Source: Pontibacter qinzhouensis (GTDB taxonomy: Bacteria > Bacteroidota > Bacteroidia > Cytophagales > Hymenobacteraceae). From it: a stretch of DNA of 64,000 nt. This document shows, in pieces, positions 43,331 through 52,536 of the stretch (positions are counted from its first letter, which is position 1; the number at the start of each line of letters is the position of its first letter). Made by a program: the position numbers and the translations under genes. The stretch is taken from assembly GCF_008017455.1 (NCBI RefSeq), contig NZ_VRTY01000016.1:1-64000 (forward strand), in the 5' to 3' direction. The notes beneath the pieces were generated by a model that did no database searches, was not told the DNA's origin, and saw nothing but the letters and a program-made list of their open reading frames with translations.

Positions 43331-45061
43331 CTATTTCAACTTCAGGTCAATCTGAATTTGCTCTATCTTCTGATTCAGTTTCTGCTCCGTGGCATCAAAA
43401 TCTGCAGCTGAGGCGAGAGGCTCTTTTACGCTGAAGTAGAACTTGATTTTAGGCTCGGTGCCAGACGGACGCGCAGAAATCTTGCTGCCATCTTCGGTCA
43501 GGTACTGCAGCACGTTGGAGCGCTCCATGTCTATAGTAGTTTCTTCGCCAGTTTGCAGGTTTTTCTGTATGCCGGTTTTATAGTCGGTGATGAGCACTAC
43601 TGGTGAGCCTGCAATGGTTTGCGGCGGATTGCTGCGCATGTCGGCCATCATCTGCTGAATTTCCTCGGCACCGCGCATGCCTTTTTTCGTTATCGAAATC
43701 AGTTCTTCTTTGTAGAAGCCGTGTTGGGTATACACATCCAGCAACATCTCGAACAACGTCTGGCCTTTGTCTTTGGCTACGGCAGCCATTTCAGCGATCA
43801 GGGCGCATGACGAAACCGCATCTTTGTCGCGCACAAAATCGCCGGCCAGGTAACCGTAGCTTTCTTCGCCACCACCTATGTACTGCTCCTTGCCTTCGAG
43901 TTGCTTTATAAGCTCTGCAATGTACTTAAAGCCGGTCAGGGTCTCGTACATTTTCACGCCATAGCTATCGGCCAGCTCTTTAATCAGGTCGGTAGTTACG
44001 ATGGTTTTTACCACGAACTCTTTGCCTGTCAGCTTACCGGCTTTTTGCCAGGCCAGCAGCAGGTAGTTGATGAGGAGGCTACCGGTTTGGTTCCCGTTCA
44101 TCAGCACAAATTCGCCTTTGTGGTTTTTTACGGCTATGCCTACACGGTCAGCGTCGGGGTCGGTTGCCAGTACGATGTCGGCATCGAGTTCGGCTGCTTT
44201 CTGCATCGCCAGGTTCATGGCATCTTTTTCTTCCGGGTTCGGGTAAACTACTGTTGGGAAGTTGCCATCTGGTGTTGACTGCTCCTCTACCACGTGCACA
44301 TTTGTAAACCCAAAACGCTCCAGCACGGCAGGAACCAGCGTAATACCGGTGCCATGAATCGGAGTGAAAACTATTTTGAGGTCGTGCTGGCGCTTAATAA
44401 TGTCCTGCGAAATAGAAAGGCCGAGTACTGCCTGCAGATAGGCTTCGTCTACGGCTGCTCCAATCAGTTCAATGTTTTCGGGGTTAGCCTCGAACTTTAC
44501 ATCGTCTATGGAAGTGATTTTGTTTACTTCGGCAATAATGTTTTTATCGTGCGGGGCAGTTACCTGGCCTCCGTCGTTCCAGTAGGCTTTGTAGCCGTTG
44601 TACTCTTTCGGGTTATGGGAAGCTGTGATGACCACACCGCTCTGGCATCCCAGGTGGCGAATAGCAAACGACAACTCAGGAGTAGGACGCAGCGCCTCAA
44701 AAAGGTAAACTTTTATACCATTGGCAGAAAAAATGTCGGCTACTATGCGAGCAAAGGTGTTGGAATTGTTACGGCTATCGTGCGCAATGGCCACTTTAAC
44801 CTGCTCGCCAGGAAAGTTTTGTTTCAGGTAGTTGCACAAACCTTGTGTTGCCATGCCCAGTGTGTAGCGATTCATGCGGTTGCTGCCAACGCCCATAATG
44901 CCACGCAGGCCGCCTGTTCCAAATTCCAGGTCTTTATAAAAGGCATCAGCCAGGGCTTCTTCCTGGTTGTTGTCTACCAGCGTTTGTATTTCGTTTTTAG
45001 TGGCTTCGTCGTAGTTTCCAGTAAGCCAGGCATCTACTTTCTGGCGGATTGCTGTTTCCAT
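43331..45061 (-). CDS. Phosphohexomutase (phosphoglucomutase/phosphomannomutase family)
   Basis: 576 residues of the alpha-D-phosphohexomutase superfamily, long form (PgcA-like). VVITASHNPKEYNGYKAYW carries the phosphoserine; ATDPDADRVGIAVKN the Mg-binding loop; GGEESYGYLAGDFVRDKDA the sugar-binding loop; SARPSGTEPKIKFYF the phosphate-binding loop. It interconverts hexose 1- and 6-phosphates; glucose versus mannose specificity is not decided by these motifs, but the length and the GEESYGY loop are those of glucose-1,6-bisphosphate-dependent PgcA-type enzymes. It is transcribed alone and ends in a terminator. Confidence 0.92.
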   Translation of the reverse strand: METAIRQKVDAWLTGNYDEATKNEIQTLVDNNQEEALADAFYKDLEFGTGGLRGIMGVGSNRMNRYTLGMATQGLCNYLKQNFPGEQVKVAIAHDSRNNSNTFARIVADIFSANGIKVYLFEALRPTPELSFAIRHLGCQSGVVITASHNPKEYNGYKAYWNDGGQVTAPHDKNIIAEVNKITSIDDVKFEANPENIELIGAAVDEAYLQAVLGLSISQDIIKRQHDLKIVFTPIHGTGITLVPAVLERFGFTNVHVVEEQSTPDGNFPTVVYPNPEEKDAMNLAMQKAAELDADIVLATDPDADRVGIAVKNHKGEFVLMNGNQTGSLLINYLLLAWQKAGKLTGKEFVVKTIVTTDLIKELADSYGVKMYETLTGFKYIAELIKQLEGKEQYIGGGEESYGYLAGDFVRDKDAVSSCALIAEMAAVAKDKGQTLFEMLLDVYTQHGFYKEELISITKKGMRGAEEIQQMMADMRSNPPQTIAGSPVVLITDYKTGIQKNLQTGEETTIDMERSNVLQYLTEDGSKISARPSGTEPKIKFYFSVKEPLASAADFDATEQKLNQKIEQIQIDLKLK

Positions 45062-45233
45062 GTTTTATCTTAAATGTGCTTAATATGCTTTATTAAATTT
45101 TATGACCAGCAACGGGCAGGCAAAAAAAATCACCCCGGTTTTATGTGCCCACAGGAACTGATGTGAAGCAATTTGCTGCTCAAATTAAAGAAAATCCGGG
45201 TTTAATTAACAGGCCGAATACTTTAATTTTTGA

Positions 45234-46328
45234 TTAAAGGTTGCCTCGAAGCTCCTGTTCGCGTTCAATAGCTTCAAATAATGCTTTAAAGTTGCCTTTC
45301 CCGAACGATTTGGCTCCCTTGCGCTGAATAATTTCATAAAAAACAGTTGGGCGGTCTTCTACCGGTTTGGTGAAGATCTGGAGCAGGTAGCCTTCGTCGT
45401 CACTGTCTACCAGTATGTTCTGCGCCTTCAGGGCTTGCATGTCTTCGTCTATAGTTCCTACACGATCAAAAAGGTCTTCGTAGTAAGCCTCGGGCACATA
45501 CAGGAACTCGATGCCACGGCTCCGCAACTCCGATACAGTGTGCAGAATATTGTCTGTGGCAATGGCAATGTGCTGCACACCGGCACCGCGGTAAAACTCC
45601 AGGTACTCATCTATCTGCGATTTTTTTCGTCCTTGTGCCGGTTCGTTTATCGGGAATTTAATGTAGCCGTTCCCATTCGATACGACTTTTGACATCAGGG
45701 CGGTATACTCGGTGCTGATGTCGCTGTCGTCGAAGGTTACAAGCAGGTTAAAACCCATTACTTTCTCGTAGAAAGCTACCCATTCATTCATTTTGCCAAG
45801 CTCCACATTGCCCACGCAGTGGTCTACATATTTTAAACCCACTGGCTCCACCTGCAACCCCGACTGCCGTGCCACAAAACCTGGCATAAACGGGCCGCTG
45901 TAGTTGCGCCGCTCCACAAAGGTGTGGATGGTGTCGCCGTAGGTGTGGATGGAGGCCAGCTTTACCTCGCCATGTTCATCTGTTAGCGTTTGAGGATCTT
46001 GGGCCGGTCTGGCACCTCTGGCTACTGTTTCCCTGAAGGACTTTTCAGCATCATCGACCCAAAGGGCAAGCACTTTTACACCATCGCCATGCTGCTGCAC
46101 GTGCCGGGCAATGTCGGAGTCGGGGAGGAGGGAGGTGGTGAGCACCAGTCGTACCTTTTCCTGGGCCAGCACATAGGAGGCCCTGTCGCGCATGCCTGTT
46201 TCGGGGCCGGCATAGGCTATCAGCTTAAATCCGAAGGCAGTCTGGTAAAAATGTGCCGCCTGTTTGGCATTACCCACATAAAATTCGATGTGGTCGGTGC
46301 CGTTTAATGGGAGGATATCTGTAGACAT
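45234..46328 (-). CDS. hppD: 4-hydroxyphenylpyruvate dioxygenase
   Basis: Converts 4-hydroxyphenylpyruvate to homogentisate in tyrosine catabolism. 364 residues, two vicinal-oxygen-chelate domains. The C-terminal catalytic domain has the facial triad: YVDHCVGNV (His), VQHIAIATDNI (His) and TVFYEIIQRKG (Glu). Other tyrosine-pathway genes are absent from the neighbourhood; the FAH-family gene at 30099 is too short and too far away to be assigned to this pathway. The start is supported by the 144-base divergent spacer. Confidence 0.94.
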   Translation of the reverse strand: MSTDILPLNGTDHIEFYVGNAKQAAHFYQTAFGFKLIAYAGPETGMRDRASYVLAQEKVRLVLTTSLLPDSDIARHVQQHGDGVKVLALWVDDAEKSFRETVARGARPAQDPQTLTDEHGEVKLASIHTYGDTIHTFVERRNYSGPFMPGFVARQSGLQVEPVGLKYVDHCVGNVELGKMNEWVAFYEKVMGFNLLVTFDDSDISTEYTALMSKVVSNGNGYIKFPINEPAQGRKKSQIDEYLEFYRGAGVQHIAIATDNILHTVSELRSRGIEFLYVPEAYYEDLFDRVGTIDEDMQALKAQNILVDSDDEGYLLQIFTKPVEDRPTVFYEIIQRKGAKSFGKGNFKALFEAIEREQELRGNL

Positions 46329-46472
46329 AGGCTTTAAAGAATTTGTGCGATGAAAGTAAATTACTAGTTTTACGCAGTATCCCGGATAGGTGTAGCAGAA
46401 ATCAAATTATCAATCTGAATATTTGCAATTTCTGAGGCATGTTAACAACTTTGTAAAAAATCACGAATAACT

Positions 46473-46871
46473 ATGAACGCAACTGCACTGAATAACTCCC
46501 TTGTAGCCATTATACAGAAGAAGGAGGAGCTGAACGCACTAGATTATAACGATGCGCGCTACGACGACATTGAGGAGGAACTGCACGACCTGGAAGATGA
46601 CTTTAATGAAGAGTACGGTGATTTTCTGGAGGATGTGCTGGAAGATGTGCATGCCAAACTAAAATCAGATACTGACCTTTTGCTGCCAACAGCCTATGTG
46701 TCCAGCTCGCTGGATGTGGCTTCGGTAAACAAGGACGGAGAAAAAGAAGGTGTTTGGGTAGAGTCTGATGAGTTTCCGGGAGTAGACATGCGCCTGGTGC
46801 TTGTTGCCAACCCCGCCCGCTTTATGGTGCTGATCGGCGATCAGGCCCGTGAGCTCTGGAAGGCAGAATAA
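46473..46871 (+). CDS. Small acidic conserved hypothetical protein
   Basis: 132 residues. The N-terminal half is strongly acidic and helical (DARYDDIEEELHDLEDDFNEEYG then DFLEDVLEDVHAKL); the C-terminal half is a small beta-sheet (SSLDVASVNKDG, MRLVLVANPARFMVLIG). No family is recognised, although similar single-gene proteins occur in Cytophagales as hypotheticals. The acidic coiled region suggests protein-protein contacts. It is transcribed alone, with a terminator 24 bases after the stop. Confidence 0.7.
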   Translation: MNATALNNSLVAIIQKKEELNALDYNDARYDDIEEELHDLEDDFNEEYGDFLEDVLEDVHAKLKSDTDLLLPTAYVSSSLDVASVNKDGEKEGVWVESDEFPGVDMRLVLVANPARFMVLIGDQARELWKAE

Positions 46872-46894
46872 CCAAAATAAGAAGCTTACTAGTG

Positions 46895-46936
46895 CCGCAC
46901 TTTCTGTTGTCAACCCAGCAGGCAGTGCGGTTTTTT
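46895..46936 (+). terminator. Intrinsic terminator
   Basis: CCGCACT (46895-46901) pairs with AGTGCGG (46924-46930) and is followed by TTTTTT; 23 bases after the stop of the gene at 46473. Confidence 0.82.
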
Positions 46937-46997
46937 GCTTTTTCGGCATTTGCAAAAGAACGTGATCAAAAGAAGTAGTTAACACTCCTGTTAGGTA

Positions 46998-47056
46998 GAA
47001 TTATTCAAATTAAAATGACCTTCAGAAGCTATTGGGAGCCTTTTGGGGTCAAGGGT
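46998..47056 (-). repeat. 58-bp interspersed element, copy 15
   Basis: Inverted copy (ACCCTTGACC at its right end). One of three copies within 415 bases, and one of the five copies not facing a stop codon. Confidence 0.84.
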
Positions 47057-47097
47057 ACCTGTCACGCTGAGTGCGCGCTAATAAATGTATTTGGTAC

Positions 47098-47155
47098 ACC
47101 CTGGGCAAGATTTTGCCAAAAAACCTTCCGGAGGCTATTTTTATTCGAATAATTG
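47098..47155 (+). repeat. 58-bp interspersed element, copy 16
   Basis: ACCCTGGGC start, hairpin GGCAA-GATT-TTGCC in the first half, CTTCCGGAGGC core, ATTCGAATAATTG end. Direct orientation. Confidence 0.85.
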
Positions 47156-47354
47156 CTCCTTCAGGTGGCTTAACTTAGCTTATTTCAGGTAGCCCCAAAC
47201 TGATGCAGCTATTCCTGCTGGTACCCTGAGAGCCGGATAAAGCAGCTGCAGCAGGAGAACTTTTTCAGAGCTTGTAAAATAATTTTAGGAAATCCTGTTA
47301 ACTTGGCTCTCCGTTTAAACATCTTCGTGTGTCCCAGTGTGTATAACGGATTAT

Positions 47355-47412
47355 ACCCTGGGCAAAAAAAAGCCGGTTTACTTTCGGAAGGGCCTTTTCA
47401 TTCGAATAATTG
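47355..47412 (+). repeat. 58-bp interspersed element, copy 17
   Basis: ACCCTGGGC start, CTTTCGGAAGGGCC core, ATTCGAATAATTG end. It shares ACCCTGGGC with copy 16, so the two may be a local duplication. The rest of the 46937-47530 spacer shows nothing recognisable. Confidence 0.85.
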
Positions 47413-47530
47413 AAAAACCGCCACCAAGTCCAGAACAAAATTTTTAGTAATTAACTATTTTCAGATTATGCTTTTTATTTCATTAAAAAACGAACGTAAG
47501 TTCATATAACCTGCTATTGAACCTAACTCC

Positions 47531-50500
47531 ATGAGATCACCTTTATTATCAGCCTTTTTCCACTGGCTTCTGCTCTTCAGTTGTGTTGTACTATTTGGCT
47601 CCTGCGACAGCCAACGCCCCGGCTCCCCCCGCATCCTGGTTTTCAGTAAGACAAGTGGTTTTCATCATGCCTCTATTGGGGCAGGAAACAAGGCCCTGCT
47701 TCAGTTGGGGCAGCAAAACGGTTTCGAGGTAGACACCACCACCAATGCCGCTTACTTCCACGAAGATTCATTAGGAAAATACGCGGCCGTGGTTTTTCTT
47801 AGCACCACTGGCGATGTGCTGGACCAATACCAGGAAGCCGATTTTGAACGCTATATACAGGCTGGCGGTGGCTTTGTAGGCATACACGCCGCCGCTGATA
47901 CCGAATATGACTGGCCCTGGTACGGTGCCATGGTGGGCGGGTACTTCGATAGCCATCCAAAGGTACAGGAGGCCTCCATCGTGGTAAAAGACAAAAGCCA
48001 CCTGTCTACGAAGCACCTGCCGGACCCTTGGCAACGAGCCGATGAGTGGTACAACTACAAAAATCTGAACGAGCAGGTAAAGGTACTGCTCTCCCTGGAC
48101 GAAAAATCATATGAAGGTGGCAAAAACGGCGACAACCATCCTATTGCCTGGTACCACGACTACGATGGCGGCCGCGCCTTTTATACCGGCTTAGGACATA
48201 CCGACGAAAGTTACCAGGATGCCGATTTCCTGCAGCACCTGTTAGGCGGAATTCAGTACGCGATGGGAGATAACTCGAAGCTACATTATAAAAACGCCAA
48301 AACAGAACGTGTGCCTGCCGAAGAGCGCTTTGTGAAAACAGTGCTGACCCAGGGCGGTTTTACAGAACCCACCGAAATGGCCATTCTGCCTGACCTGAGT
48401 GTGCTGGTGGTGCAGCGCAGAGGCGAAGTAATGCTCTACGACCAGTCAAACCAGCAGGTAAGCCAGGTGGGCGCCTTGCAGGTATACCATAAAGCCTCGG
48501 TACCAGGCGTAAATGCCGAAGAAGGACTGATGGGCCTGGCAGCTGACCCGAACTTTGCCAAAAACAACTTCATTTACCTCTACTACAGCCCCGCTGACTC
48601 TGCCGTAAATCGCTTGTCGCGGTTTGTGTTCAGAAACAAGCAGTTGGATATGGCCTCTGAAAAGGTAGTGCTGGAGGTAAAGTCACAACGTAATATCTGC
48701 TGCCACACCGGGGGCTCTATTGCCTTTGGCCCCGATAACATGCTGTATCTCTCTACCGGAGATAACTCCACACCCTTCAATGAAAAAGGGCAGCGCTACG
48801 TAAACCACGGCTTTGCTCCCCTCGACGACCGGCCGGGCCATGAGCAATACGATGCCCGCCGCTCGGCCGGCAACACCAACGACCTTCGCGGCAAAATTCT
48901 GCGCATCAAAATAAAAGAAGACGGCACCTACTCCATTCCTGCAGGGAATCTCTTCCCCGAAAAAACCGCCAATACCCGTCCTGAAATTTACGTGATGGGC
49001 AACCGGAACCCGTACCGTATTTCGGTGGATCAGAAAAACGGATTTTTGTACTGGGGTGAGGTTGGGCCAGATGCCAATAACGATAGCCTGGAAGTGCGAG
49101 GGCCGCGTGGTTACGATGAGTTTAACCAGGCAAGGCAGGCCGGCTTTTTTGGCTGGCCTTTTTTTGTGGGCAAAAATTATTCCTATCGCCGCTACGATTA
49201 TGACGCTGGCAAAACCGGCCAAACCTTTGATCCGGCCAAACCAGTAAACGAATCGAGAAACAACACGGGCTTACGAGAGCTGCCTGCTGCACAACCTGCT
49301 TTTATCTGGTACCCTTACACTGCCTCAAAAGAGTTTCCGCAACTCGGCACCGGTGGCCGTACGGCTATGGCCGGCCCGGCTTACTACCCCGATCTCTATC
49401 CGAAAGAAACAGCTTACCCAGCCTACTACAATGGCAAAGTGTTTATATATGAGTGGGTCCGGAACTGGATAAAGGTGCTGACACTGAAGGAAAACGGCGA
49501 CCTGCAGAAGATGGAGACATTCATGTCTGACACACCTTTCAGTGCTATAATGGATATGGAATTGGGGCCCGATGGCAGGATTTACGTACTGGAATATGGC
49601 AAAGGATGGTTTACAGCCAACCCGGATGCTGGCCTGGCACGCCTGGATTATATTGCCGGGAACCTGCCTCCCCGCATCAGTAACTTTATAGTGAACAGAA
49701 CAAGCGGCAAAACACCACTTACCATAAAGGCCTCAGTAGCAGCCTCCGATCCTGAAAAAGAACCCCTGCGCTACCTCTGGACAATAGGAGATATAACGAA
49801 GGAAACTAAAGAGCCTTTCCTGGAGCATACTATTGACAAGGCTGGCAGCCATGTGGTGCGGGTAGAAGTGCTGGACAAGCAGCAGGCATCGCGGCAAAGC
49901 GAGGAAGTAAAAGTGTATGCTGGCAATACACAACCAGAGGTCGCCATAAAATTAGCTGGTAACCAAAGCTTTTATTTTGCTGGCAAACCAGTGCAGTACG
50001 AGGTGCAGGTAAAAGACGAAGACGATCAGGTGAAAACGGAGAACCTTTTCGTTTCTCAGGACCTGATCAGGGGGAAGGACCTGGCTGGTGCAAACCTGGG
50101 GCACCAGGTACTTTCAGAAACCGTAGTTGGCCGTAACCTGATGAACGCATCTGACTGCAAAGGTTGTCACAAGCTGGATGAAAAATCCATCGGGCCATCT
50201 TTCAGAGAGATAGCTGTAAAATATCAGAAAGAGCGTGAGGCCCAGGCTTACCTGACAGATAAAATCTTAAAAGGCGGAAGTGGTGTGTGGGGCGCTAACC
50301 CCATGCCGGCTCATGCTGCCATGAACCCGGAAGAAGCCCGGCAGATAGTGCAGTGGGTACGGTCGCTGGCAAACGAAGACAGCAAGAAACCATCGTTGCC
50401 AGCAAAGGGTACTATTACGCCTCCCGCCACAACACCCCAAGGGCAGCCTTCTGTACTTAAACTGACAGCAACTTACACAGACAATGGTGCACCTGGCGCT

Positions 50501-50935
50501 CCACAACCACTTACCGGGGCCTACACAGTTTTTCTCCGCAACAGCAGTGTGGATGTAGGCGAGCTGAAGCAGGTAAATTCGTTTACCAGTAAAGATTCTT
50601 TGGGAAGCAAATATCTGGTTTTGCCGGCAGGAGAAGGCTGGCTGAAAACATCAGAGGTCGACCTTACGAACATCAGCAAAATAGAAGTGGCAGGTTTTGG
50701 AACTGGTGTAGCTGCGACTTATACGGTTGAGGTGCGACTAGGGCAGGTAAATGGTAAAAAGGTAGGGGAGGGAGCGTTACGTTTTGGTGCAAACAAACAG
50801 AAAACTACGGCTGCTTTATCGCTGCAAAATGCCTCTGGAAATCAGTTACAGGAAGTTTATCTTGTTTTTAAACCCACGTCAACAGCCGGAGCTGGTAAAA
50901 AACCCATGCTGAAAACGATAACTTTTGTGCCTTAG
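47531..50935 (+). CDS. ThuA / soluble-glucose-dehydrogenase-like / PKD / cytochrome c / CBM-like fusion lipoprotein
   Basis: 1134 residues: lipobox LFGSC (Cys25); ThuA-like domain at about 35-245 (FSKTSGFHHASIG, HAAADTEYDWPWY, GLGHTDESYQD); a PQQ-type sugar dehydrogenase six-bladed propeller at about 265-720 (AADPNFAKNNFIYLYYS, GGSIAFGPDNMLYLSTGDN, MGNRNPYRISVD); a PKD/Ig-like domain; a c-type cytochrome with CKGCH heme site and distal Met in NPMPAH (about 880-955); and a C-terminal carbohydrate-binding-like beta domain. It probably oxidises sugars at the cell surface, passing electrons from the dehydrogenase to the heme. Similar fusions are common in Bacteroidota. It is transcribed alone; the terminator at 50956 lies beyond. 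Confidence 0.88.
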   Translation: MRSPLLSAFFHWLLLFSCVVLFGSCDSQRPGSPRILVFSKTSGFHHASIGAGNKALLQLGQQNGFEVDTTTNAAYFHEDSLGKYAAVVFLSTTGDVLDQYQEADFERYIQAGGGFVGIHAAADTEYDWPWYGAMVGGYFDSHPKVQEASIVVKDKSHLSTKHLPDPWQRADEWYNYKNLNEQVKVLLSLDEKSYEGGKNGDNHPIAWYHDYDGGRAFYTGLGHTDESYQDADFLQHLLGGIQYAMGDNSKLHYKNAKTERVPAEERFVKTVLTQGGFTEPTEMAILPDLSVLVVQRRGEVMLYDQSNQQVSQVGALQVYHKASVPGVNAEEGLMGLAADPNFAKNNFIYLYYSPADSAVNRLSRFVFRNKQLDMASEKVVLEVKSQRNICCHTGGSIAFGPDNMLYLSTGDNSTPFNEKGQRYVNHGFAPLDDRPGHEQYDARRSAGNTNDLRGKILRIKIKEDGTYSIPAGNLFPEKTANTRPEIYVMGNRNPYRISVDQKNGFLYWGEVGPDANNDSLEVRGPRGYDEFNQARQAGFFGWPFFVGKNYSYRRYDYDAGKTGQTFDPAKPVNESRNNTGLRELPAAQPAFIWYPYTASKEFPQLGTGGRTAMAGPAYYPDLYPKETAYPAYYNGKVFIYEWVRNWIKVLTLKENGDLQKMETFMSDTPFSAIMDMELGPDGRIYVLEYGKGWFTANPDAGLARLDYIAGNLPPRISNFIVNRTSGKTPLTIKASVAASDPEKEPLRYLWTIGDITKETKEPFLEHTIDKAGSHVVRVEVLDKQQASRQSEEVKVYAGNTQPEVAIKLAGNQSFYFAGKPVQYEVQVKDEDDQVKTENLFVSQDLIRGKDLAGANLGHQVLSETVVGRNLMNASDCKGCHKLDEKSIGPSFREIAVKYQKEREAQAYLTDKILKGGSGVWGANPMPAHAAMNPEEARQIVQWVRSLANEDSKKPSLPAKGTITPPATTPQGQPSVLKLTATYTDNGAPGAPQPLTGAYTVFLRNSSVDVGELKQVNSFTSKDSLGSKYLVLPAGEGWLKTSEVDLTNISKIEVAGFGTGVAATYTVEVRLGQVNGKKVGEGALRFGANKQKTTAALSLQNASGNQLQEVYLVFKPTSTAGAGKKPMLKTITFVP

Positions 50936-50955
50936 TTTACCAGTTGTACAAGTAT

Positions 50956-51004
50956 TTAAACACAGAAGAGGCTGCCTATAAAAGACAGCCTCTTCTGTGT
51001 TTAA
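50956..51004. terminator. Bidirectional terminator, 19-bp stem
   Basis: TTAAACACAGAAGAGGCTG (50956-50974) pairs with its complement ending at 51004 (11-nt loop). It lies between the convergent fusion gene and the TetR gene. Confidence 0.87.
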
Positions 51005-51027
51005 GGTTAGATGAACCAATTGCCGAT

Positions 51028-51705
51028 CTAACTTATAGTCTTAAATACCAGATCCGTCAGAAACTCAACCAACTGTTCGTCTTTGCTATCGGATATGTTA
51101 GTGAGCGAGGGCAGGTGCAGCGAAAAAAACTTCTGGTAATGCGCCGTTTCAGCCACTGTAGAAACCAGCGAAGCCGGGAACTTAAAGCCCGGGTTTATCT
51201 CCAGAATTATATCAGACACGCGCTTACAGAACCGCTTGTAGCTGAAAAAGAAGCCTTCACGGTTATTGTCATCAACCTCTTTTGTCAGGTAAACTTTTGC
51301 AGACTCAGCCACCACTATTCGTTGCAGCGCCACCTCGTCTACGTGCTGAAAATCCATGTCGCGCTCTACTTTACCTGATAGAATTCCGATGGCAATTTTA
51401 AGCCTTTCGGTAGCCGATGCCATATTTTGAGTAGCAAACACAAGCCTGTATTCCAGCCAGCTCCAGTACCATGCCACCAGGTACGAGAGCAGCATGTGCT
51501 TACTCTCGAAATACCTGTAAATAGTGGCTTCGGTGGTACCCATTCGGGTAGCCAGCTTTTTAAAAGTAAAGGCCTCGAGGCCAAGCTCATCGAGTAGCAA
51601 AATGCTCTGCTCTACTATGTGCCGCCCCTTATCCGAAGATGCAGGATCTTTAAGATAAACCTTTTTGTCGACCTTTATACTAATGTTGCTTGCCAGATTC
51701 TTCAT
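51028..51705 (-). CDS. TetR/AcrR-family transcriptional regulator
   Basis: 225 residues. The N-terminal helix-turn-helix is TFKKLATRMGTTEATIYRYFESKHMLLSYL, the usual TetR recognition-helix form (T-x-Y-x-Y-F). The ligand domain is not identifiable. The start codon lies 26 bases inside the end of the carbonic anhydrase gene, so the two are translationally coupled and the regulator probably controls its own anhydrase/SulP cluster. A candidate operator, GTAAAAC-N13-GTTTTAC, lies at 54159-54185 upstream of sulP. Confidence 0.88.
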   Translation of the reverse strand: MKNLASNISIKVDKKVYLKDPASSDKGRHIVEQSILLLDELGLEAFTFKKLATRMGTTEATIYRYFESKHMLLSYLVAWYWSWLEYRLVFATQNMASATERLKIAIGILSGKVERDMDFQHVDEVALQRIVVAESAKVYLTKEVDDNNREGFFFSYKRFCKRVSDIILEINPGFKFPASLVSTVAETAHYQKFFSLHLPSLTNISDSKDEQLVEFLTDLVFKTIS

Positions 51706-52351
51706 TCAGCAATTCACTTGTATGCAGTGAATCTTCGTAAAATTCAACCACGCCAGTTTCTACGTCGTACATGCCACCTGCAATGCCAACTTCTCCACTT
51801 TGGATCATTTGGTTAAGTATACTGCTCTTTCTTTGGATTTCCTTCATCATGTGGTGTACATTTCGCTCGGCCACCTGCTCTACGAATTCCGAATTGGCAG
51901 CTGTGCGGTCGCCCTGGTACTCCATTCCTTGCATAGACGATTTAATTTTGCCGATAAGGCCAGTCAGGTTACCGAGTTCTACATCATCGCAGGCTCCTTT
52001 TATGGCACCGCAATTGGAATGGCCCAGCACCACAATCAATTTTGCTCCGGCCACTTTACAGGCAAACTCCATGCTGCCTAAAATATCCTCGTTTACAATA
52101 TTTCCCGCAATCCTGACACTGAAGATGTCGCCCAGGCCCTGGTCAAAAATGAGCTCTGCTGAGGTTCTGGAATCGATGCAGCTCAGGATAATGGCGAGCG
52201 GGTGCTGCCCCTGCGATGTTTCATTTACTTGCTGCAGCAGGTTCCGGTTCAGTTTGAGGTTGCTTACAAACCGCTTGTTACCTTCTATTAATAGGTCTAG
52301 CGCTGATTGTGGTGTAAGCTGGTCCTGAAGTTCTTTTGTTAGTGTTCTCAT
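51680..52351 (-). CDS. Beta-class carbonic anhydrase
   Basis: Hydrates CO2 to bicarbonate in the cytosol. 223 residues. SCIDSRTSAEL supplies the zinc Cys and the Asp-Arg dyad, and LGHSNCGAIKGA the zinc His and second Cys. It lies 185 bases downstream of the SulP transporter and overlaps the TetR regulator, suggesting a bicarbonate uptake/interconversion unit. The spacer in front of it contains repeat copy 18, which may separate its expression from sulP. Confidence 0.92.
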   Translation of the reverse strand: MRTLTKELQDQLTPQSALDLLIEGNKRFVSNLKLNRNLLQQVNETSQGQHPLAIILSCIDSRTSAELIFDQGLGDIFSVRIAGNIVNEDILGSMEFACKVAGAKLIVVLGHSNCGAIKGACDDVELGNLTGLIGKIKSSMQGMEYQGDRTAANSEFVEQVAERNVHHMMKEIQRKSSILNQMIQSGEVGIAGGMYDVETGVVEFYEDSLHTSELLNEESGKQH

Positions 52352-52463
52352 GTTTTATGTTTTACCTAGTTAATCTTTTATATACTGCTGCTTGTCCTGC
52401 TTTTGTTTAAGTAACCTACGAGTACAATGGCTTTTATACCCTTCAGGCTACCTGATCGCCTTG

Positions 52464-52522
52464 TAATTATTTAAATGAAAATGCCCTTCCAAAGCTATTT
52501 TGGTAGTTTTGCTATCAAGGGT
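52464..52522 (-). repeat. 58-bp interspersed element, copy 18
   Basis: Inverted copy; its ACCCTTGAT end is 14 bases after the sulP stop and points at it, between sulP and the co-oriented carbonic anhydrase gene. The first half has hairpin TAG-CAAAA-CTA. Confidence 0.85.
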
Positions 52523-52536
52523 ACTGTTACTTCAGA

